Below, piece by piece: positions 57,985 through 64,000 of a DNA stretch of 64,000 nt. The stretch comes from Streptomyces sp. CB01580 (GTDB taxonomy: Bacteria; Actinomycetota; Actinomycetes; Streptomycetales; Streptomycetaceae). Position numbers and translations under genes: made by a program. The notes beneath the pieces are model-generated. The model made no database searches. It was given only the letters and a program-made list of their open reading frames with translations, and was not told where the DNA came from. How positions within the stretch are numbered: position 1 is the first letter of the stretch; each line of letters starts with the position of its first letter. The stretch is taken from positions 124,001 to 188,000 of the forward strand of contig NZ_LIXJ01000003.1 of the NCBI RefSeq assembly GCF_001905795.1, read 5' to 3'.

Positions 57985-58000
57985 CAAGGTCTAGACCAAA
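57985..58000. promoter_or_regulatory. DasR-responsive element (dre)-like site
   Basis: The 10-bp palindrome GGTCTAGACC at 57988-57997, within CAAGGTCTAGACCAAA, matches the core of the DasR consensus (A-C-T-GGTCTAGACC-A-C-T). It lies between the chitinase gene (minus) and the SARP gene (plus, 246 bases away). The rest of the 417-base interval 57829-58245 holds no gene. Confidence 0.75.
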
Positions 58001-58232
58001 GGGAATTTCGTCGGCCCCTTCCGGTTGCCGTCCGTTCGCCGTCCGGGGGTGCGGCCGAGGGCGAGCGGTCCGAGGCGCGCCGCGAACTCGCCGTCTTTCC
58101 TTCCTGGTTGGGGAACGGGGCCGAGGCCGCCGGCGGGGAGCGCCTCGCGGACGCGGGCACCGGTACGGGCGCCTTCGGCGACGCCGAACCGGGCACGTGT
58201 CGCACGCGTGTCCTGCCGCAGCTCCCGGTCGC

Positions 58233-58238
58233 GGAGAA
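58233..58238 (+). promoter_or_regulatory. -10-like element of the SARP gene
   Basis: GAGAAT lies 7 bases before GTG 58246. With no ribosome site, a leaderless transcript is plausible, though the first base of the hexamer is off-consensus. Confidence 0.4.
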
Positions 58239-58245
58239 TGGGCGA

Positions 58246-61200
58246 GTGCGCTACAGCATCCTCGGAACCACCCAGGCACTCCGTGACGACGGCACCGCCG
58301 TCCCCGTCGGCGGTGCGCGGCTTCGTGCCCTGCTCACCGCCCTCGCACTGCGTCCGGGCCGCTCCGTCCCCGCCGCCGTGCTCGTCGACGAGGTGTGGGA
58401 CGGCGACCCGCCGGCCGATGCGGTGGGCGCGCTCCAGGCGCTCGTGGGGCGGCTGCGGCGGGCCCTCGGACATGGGGCGGTCACGTCCGGGGAGAGCGGC
58501 TACCGGCTGGCCGCCGCCCCGGACGAGGTCGACCTCCACCGCTTCGAGCGGCTCGCGGGGGAGGGGATGCGGGCCCTGACGGAGGGAGACCCGGCGAAGG
58601 CCCTGGACGTGCTCGACGACGCCCTCGCCCTGTGGCGCGGCCCGGTCCTGGTCGATCTGCCCGACCGCGGCGCCGTCGCGGCCCGCTGGACGGCCCGGCG
58701 GCTGGACGCCCGCCGCACCAGGATCACCGCGGCACTCGCCCTCGGCCGCGCCGAGGAGACCCTGCCCGAACTGGTCGCGCTCTGCGCCGGGCATCCGATC
58801 GACGAACCGCTCCAGGCGCTGCGGCTGCGGGCCCTGCGCGACGCCGGTCGCCCGGCCGAGGCGCTGGCCGCGTACGACGAGGTGCGCACCGTGCTCGCCG
58901 ACCGGCTCGGCACCGACCCCGGCCCCGAACTGCGCGCCCTGCACGCCGAGTTGCTGGAGCAGGACGCGACGGGCGGGAAGCACCCGGCCGGGCCGTCACG
59001 GCGTCCCGCACCCCGGCCCACCGCCGCCGCCCCGGCCGGAGACACCGGCGCGCCGCAGGAAGCCCTCGCCGCCCCGCGCGGAAACCTGAGAGCCCGGCTC
59101 ACCAGCTTCGTCGGGCGCGAGAACGACATCGAGGCCCTGCGCGAGGACCTGGCACGCGCCCGGCTGGTCACCCTCCTCGGCCCCGGCGGCGCCGGGAAGA
59201 CCCGGCTCTCCCAGGAGGCCGCCGAGTCCTTCGGCTCCGCCTGGCCCGACGGCGTCTGGCTGGCCGAACTCGCCCCCGTCGACGACCCCGAGGCCGTGCC
59301 GGAGGCCGTGCTGACCGCGCTCGGCGCCCGCGAGACCGTGCTGCGCGGGGCCGGTGCCGAGGAACTGCGGGTCGCCGAGGGCAACGCGGGCGACCCGCTC
59401 GTGCGCCTCACCGAACACTGCTCCCGGCGCCGGATGCTCCTGCTCCTGGACAACTGCGAGCATCTCGTCGGGGCCGCCGCCGCCCTCGCCGACCACCTGC
59501 TCGCCCGCTGCCCGCAGCTCACCGTGCTGGCCACCAGCCGTGAACCCCTGGGCGTGCCCGGCGAGTTCGTGCGGCCCGTCGATCCGCTGCCCGACGCGAT
59601 GGCGCTGCGGCTGCTGGCCGAACGGGGCGCCGCGGCCCGGCCCGGCTTCCGGACCGACACCGACGAGGAGACCGCCGAGGCCGCCGCGGAGATCTGCCGC
59701 CGCCTCGACGGGCTGCCGCTCGCCATCGAACTCGCCGCCGCCCGGCTGCGGATGCTCACCCCGCGCCAGATCGCCGACCGGCTCGACGACCGGTTCCGCC
59801 TGCTCACCAGCGGCGCCCGTACCGTACTGCCCCGCCAGCAGACGCTGCGCGCCGTGGTCGACTGGTCCTGGGAACTGCTCGACGCGTCCGAACGCGCCGT
59901 CCTGCGCCGCCTGTCCGTCTTCGCGGGCGGCTGCACCCTCGCCGCCGCCGAGGCCGTCTGCGCGCAGGACCCCGGTGGCGCGCGCGAGGTCGCCGGGCTG
60001 CTCGGCTCGCTCGTCGACAAGTCCCTCGTCGTCGCCGCGCCCGCCGAGGACGGCGAGATGCGCTACCGGCTGCTGGAGACCGTGGGCGAGTACGCCGCCG
60101 AACGGCTCGACGAGGCGACGGAACGGGATGCCGCGGAACGGCGCCACCTGATGTACTTCCGGGAGTTGGCCCGCACCACCGACCCGCTGCTGCGCGGCGC
60201 CGGGCAGCGGGCCGCCATCGAACGCCTCCAGCGCGACTACGAGAACCTCCGCACCGCCCTGCGCCGGGCCGTCGTCGCCCGCGACGAGCAGGAGGCGCTC
60301 TGCATGGTGCTGTCGCTGTGCTGGTACTGGCAGATGCGCGATCTGCGCGCCGAGGGCCTGCAATGGGCCGACGCGGTGGCCGCGCTGGGCCCCGACCCCT
60401 TCGCCGGGCCCGCCGAACCCGCGCCCTCCCTCCACGAGCGCTGCACCGACGCCCCGCCGCCCATGTCGCCCGAACTGCTCCAGGAGGCGCGGCGCCAGGT
60501 GGCCCTGGTCCAACTGGTCAGCATGGACCACTCCAAGGACGTGTGGGCCGACGAGCAGGGCATGGCCCGGCTGCGGATCATCGCGGCCACCTACCGCGCG
60601 GGACAGCCGCAGACCTGCCGCGCCCCCGGATCGCTCTGGTTCTTCGCGGTCATGATGACCGGCGGGGTCGACGACCTGCGCGCGCTGCTCGACGAGACCG
60701 TCCGGGTCAGCCGGGAGCTCGGCTACGCGTGGGAGCTGGCCGGAGCGCTCCAGACACGGGCCAACATCCTGGCCAACCGCCCCGAATGGGCGGGCGGCGC
60801 GCACGCGGACGCGGACGAGAGCCTGGAGATCTTCCGTCGGCTCGGTGACGACTGGGGAGTCGCCGAAGCGCTCTCCTCCCGGGGCGAGGCCAACGAGAAG
60901 CACGGCGAGTACGCGCGCGCCGCCGAGGACTTCCAGGCCGCCATCGGCTACGCGGAGAGGCTCGGCGCCCAGTCCCAGGTGTCGGTCCTGCGCACCAGAT
61001 ACGCCTCCGCCCTCACCGAACTCGGCCGCGGCGACGAGGGCGAGACGATCCTGCGCGACGTGCTCATGGAAGGACGCCACGCCGGTCACGAGGCGATCCC
61101 CGCCGCCCGGATCTACCTCGCCCTGTGGCTGGGCCGCACCGGACGCACGGCCGAGGCGCGCGAGCAACTGTCCCTGCTGCGAGCGGAGTTCCAGTCCGAG

Positions 61201-61626
61201 ACGCTGGCGATGTTCGACGGGTTCGTGCTGGGCACGTCGGCCTGGCTCGACAATCAGGACGGGCGCTACGCCGAGGCCCTGCCCCGGTCCCTGGAGGCGC
61301 TGCGGCGGTCCCACGACCGGCTTTCGCAGATGGTGGCTCCGCAGATGTCCGTCATCCACCTCGTCTCCGCCGCACGGGCGTTCGCCGGGATCGGTGGCGA
61401 ACGCCGGGCCGTACTCGCGGCCCGGCTGCTGGGGGCCGGCCAGGCGCTGCTGCCCCTGGGACACGCGCCGACGTCCATGGAACGCGACGACTACGCCCGG
61501 GTGGAGGAGCTGGCCCTCGCCGTCCTCGGCCGGGACGCCTACGACTCGGCGTACGCCGAGGGCGGCGGCCTCTCCATGGAGGAGGCCACCGCCCTCGCCG
61601 AGACGTACGGACCGGAGCGGGACTGA
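58246..61626 (+). CDS. Large SARP/AfsR-type regulator: DNA-binding, BTAD, NB-ARC and TPR
   Basis: A 1126-aa transcriptional activator of the AfsR-like group. Residues 1-90 are an OmpR-type winged helix (YSILGTTQALRDDGTAVPVGGARLRALLTALALRPGRSV). The bacterial transcriptional activation domain (BTAD) covers about 95-245. The NTPase module has the P-loop GPGGAGKTRL (about 311-320), Walker B LLLLDNCEHL (about 400), TSREPL and the LPLAIELAAARL motif. The C-terminal 450 residues are helical, TPR-like. Ligand or ATP binding should switch DNA binding. I choose GTG 58246; an in-frame start at 58108 would add 46 low-complexity residues. No biosynthetic cluster is adjacent. The divergent chitinase gene and dre site suggest a link with N-acetylglucosamine signalling. 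Confidence 0.93.
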   Translation: MRYSILGTTQALRDDGTAVPVGGARLRALLTALALRPGRSVPAAVLVDEVWDGDPPADAVGALQALVGRLRRALGHGAVTSGESGYRLAAAPDEVDLHRFERLAGEGMRALTEGDPAKALDVLDDALALWRGPVLVDLPDRGAVAARWTARRLDARRTRITAALALGRAEETLPELVALCAGHPIDEPLQALRLRALRDAGRPAEALAAYDEVRTVLADRLGTDPGPELRALHAELLEQDATGGKHPAGPSRRPAPRPTAAAPAGDTGAPQEALAAPRGNLRARLTSFVGRENDIEALREDLARARLVTLLGPGGAGKTRLSQEAAESFGSAWPDGVWLAELAPVDDPEAVPEAVLTALGARETVLRGAGAEELRVAEGNAGDPLVRLTEHCSRRRMLLLLDNCEHLVGAAAALADHLLARCPQLTVLATSREPLGVPGEFVRPVDPLPDAMALRLLAERGAAARPGFRTDTDEETAEAAAEICRRLDGLPLAIELAAARLRMLTPRQIADRLDDRFRLLTSGARTVLPRQQTLRAVVDWSWELLDASERAVLRRLSVFAGGCTLAAAEAVCAQDPGGAREVAGLLGSLVDKSLVVAAPAEDGEMRYRLLETVGEYAAERLDEATERDAAERRHLMYFRELARTTDPLLRGAGQRAAIERLQRDYENLRTALRRAVVARDEQEALCMVLSLCWYWQMRDLRAEGLQWADAVAALGPDPFAGPAEPAPSLHERCTDAPPPMSPELLQEARRQVALVQLVSMDHSKDVWADEQGMARLRIIAATYRAGQPQTCRAPGSLWFFAVMMTGGVDDLRALLDETVRVSRELGYAWELAGALQTRANILANRPEWAGGAHADADESLEIFRRLGDDWGVAEALSSRGEANEKHGEYARAAEDFQAAIGYAERLGAQSQVSVLRTRYASALTELGRGDEGETILRDVLMEGRHAGHEAIPAARIYLALWLGRTGRTAEAREQLSLLRAEFQSETLAMFDGFVLGTSAWLDNQDGRYAEALPRSLEALRRSHDRLSQMVAPQMSVIHLVSAARAFAGIGGERRAVLAARLLGAGQALLPLGHAPTSMERDDYARVEELALAVLGRDAYDSAYAEGGGLSMEEATALAETYGPERD

Positions 61627-61699
61627 ACCGCCGCCCGGCCGTCCGGCGCACGCACCCGCGTCCGGCACGTACCGGGCGCGCCCTTCGACCCGCACCGGC

Positions 61700-62559
61700 T
61701 CAGCTCTTCTTGCGGAACTTCGAGACTGCCAGCGGAGCCGCCACCACGGTGATCGCCACCGCCCAGCCGAGCGTGAGCCACGTCGCGTGGGCGACCGGTC
61801 CGCCGATCATCAGCCCGCGCGCCGCGTCCGCCAGGTTGGACAGCGGGTTGTAGTCGGTGAACGCCTGGAGCCAGCCGGGCATGGTCGCGGTCGGGGCGAA
61901 GATCGAGGAACCGAACTGAAGGGGCATCAGCACCAGGAACCCCATTCCCTGCACCGCCTGGGCGGACTTCAGCGACAGCCCCAGCAGGATGAAGATCCAC
62001 ATGATCGCGGCGCCGAACACCATCGAGAGGCCGACCGCCGCGAGCAGGCCGAGCACCGAGGTCTTCAGCTCCATGCCGAGCAGGAAGCCCATGCCCAGCA
62101 GGATCGCCGTGGCCACCGCCATCCGGCCCAGCTCGACCACGATCTTCGCGACGAGGACCGACGACCGGGCGATCGGCATCGTCCGGAACCGGTCCATGAC
62201 CCCCTTGCGGAAGTCCTCGTTCACCCCGGTGCCGACCGCGGTGGCGATGTTCATGCCCAGCATCGCCATCATGCCCGGGACCACGTAGTTGATGTACGTC
62301 TGCCGGTCGCCGCCTAGACTCGCGCCGATGGACCCGCCGAAGACGTACACGAACAGCAGGATGAAGACGATGGGCATCAGCAGCACATCGAACATCGACT
62401 CCGGATCCTTCTTGATCTGGAGCACGTTGCGCCGCATCAGCGCGCCGATGTGCCGCAGGTTGGCGCGCAGCCCGATCCGGCCCTCGCCGACGAGCGCCCT
62501 CGGCGCGGCGGACGGGGCCTGGCCGGTCGTGACCGGCTGCTGGATCGTCGTACTCGTGC

Positions 62560-62563
<4 letters not shown>
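61700..62563 (-). CDS. ABC-2 type exporter permease (DrrB-like)
   Basis: A 287-aa membrane protein with six helices typical of DrrB/ABC-2 permeases. HIGALMRRNVLQIKKDPESMFDVLLMPIVFILLFVYVFGG begins the domain, FRKGVMDRFRTMPIARSSVL is the family cytoplasmic loop, and PLQFGSSIFAPTATMPGWLQAFTDYNPLSNLADAARGL is the C-terminal signature. Its ATG overlaps the ATPase stop (ATGA), so the two are coupled. It probably exports a hydrophobic drug or lipid. It converges with the SARP gene across 73 bases. Confidence 0.93.
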
Positions 62564-63573
<1,010 letters not shown>

Positions 63574-63819
63574 GCCCACCATGGGACCAGGCGCCACCGA
63601 CAGTCCGCCGACAACAGGCCGACACGGGGCCGACAAGGCGTCGACGACGGACCGGGGGACGGACCGGTGGAAGGCCGACAGCCCGCCGATGGGGGAGGTC
63701 GGCGGGCTGTCGGTGGTGCGGGCAGTGGCCTGTGCCGGGCCCGTTCGCCGGACGCCGTGTCCGGCGAACGGGCCCCGACGGGCAACGGGCGGGGCCCGGC
63801 CCGGTCCGAACGAAAGGTC

Positions 63820-64000
63820 CTAGTGGAAGGTGTGCTCGGCGGCCGGGAAGGCGCCGCCGACGACCTCTTCCGCGTACTCCTTCGCCGCGTCGCCCAGCAC
63901 CTTGCGCAGATTCGCGTACTGCTTGGTGAAGCGCGGCATCCTGCCGCCGGTCAGTCCGACCATGTCGGTGTGGACCAGCACCTGGGCGTCCGTGTCCGGA
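63820..64000 (-). CDS. panB: 3-methyl-2-oxobutanoate hydroxymethyltransferase, C-terminal end
   Basis: Only the last 59 codons lie in the window. They read TDAQVLVHTDMVGLTGGRMP, then FTKQYANLRKVLGDAAKEYAEEVVGGAFPAAEHTFH and a TAG stop at 63820-63822. This is the characteristic end of actinobacterial PanB, which makes ketopantoate for pantothenate and coenzyme A synthesis. The usual Trp in VWTDMAG is His here. The active site lies outside the window. Confidence 0.88.
   Translation of the reverse strand, partial: PDTDAQVLVHTDMVGLTGGRMPRFTKQYANLRKVLGDAAKEYAEEVVGGAFPAAEHTFH

Overview
The window is a 64-kb piece of a high-GC actinobacterial chromosome, almost certainly Streptomyces. Supporting signs are third-position GC bias in every gene, a gamma-butyrolactone (GBL) receptor/AfsA pair, a large SARP regulator, DmdR-type iron boxes, a DasR-type site near a GH19 chitinase, an F420:NADP reductase and many apparently leaderless genes. 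It is mostly core chromosome. The only mobile DNA recognised is one MITE-like element, one decayed relative of it, and one pseudogene.

Layout. 1-6.9 kb: a drug-efflux MFS gene (cut by the left edge), a 728-aa fused acyl-CoA dehydrogenase, a lipid-transfer-type thiolase and a second MFS pump. 6.9-11.5 kb: an orphan NarL-type response regulator diverging from a MaoC hydratase, a zinc alcohol dehydrogenase and a multidomain-type SDR. Dehydrogenase, hydratase, SDR and thiolase together make one full beta-oxidation round. Both promoter regions of this set carry a site fitting the mycobacterial KstR consensus (TnnAACnnGTTnnA) plus a second shared inverted repeat (CTGAC-N5-GTCAG). This candidate steroid/isoprenoid side-chain regulon is the most interesting part of the window.

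11.5-21.4 kb: a tiny conserved gene, a propeller-like protein of unknown function, an iron-box-controlled siderophore-binding lipoprotein, the nif3/zinc-ribbon/RNase H-phosphatase operon, a KDPG-type aldolase, yaaA, a membrane protein/MerR pair, and rnpB. 21.9-29.6 kb: a metallophosphoesterase, a VOC protein, the GBL locus (receptor, AfsA, epimerase), a broken phzF, a lamin-tail protein and a PhoD phosphatase. 29.8-37.9 kb: an oxidoreductase/Bcr-type pump pair, a secreted propeller, an Rsm22-type methyltransferase, a DDAH-type hydrolase diverging from a TetR gene, and a PrimPol-like protein.

37.9-51 kb is an iron block: efeO-efeB-efeU (ferrous iron), hmuT-hmuU-hmuV (heme ABC importer), two HtaA-domain surface heme proteins and the heme oxygenase hmuO. 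Iron boxes stand before efeO, in the shared hmuT/htaA promoter and before hmuO, so one iron-sensing repressor could control uptake at the surface, transport and heme cleavage. A 16-bp x 8 minisatellite and a 168-bp MITE lie between efeO and hmuV; the MITE supplies the hmuV stop codon.

51-64 kb: map, an MFS exporter, npdG, a site-2-type protease, a secreted GH19 chitinase with a DasR-like site, a 1126-aa SARP/NB-ARC/TPR regulator, a DrrAB-type ABC exporter, and the 3' end of panB at the right edge.
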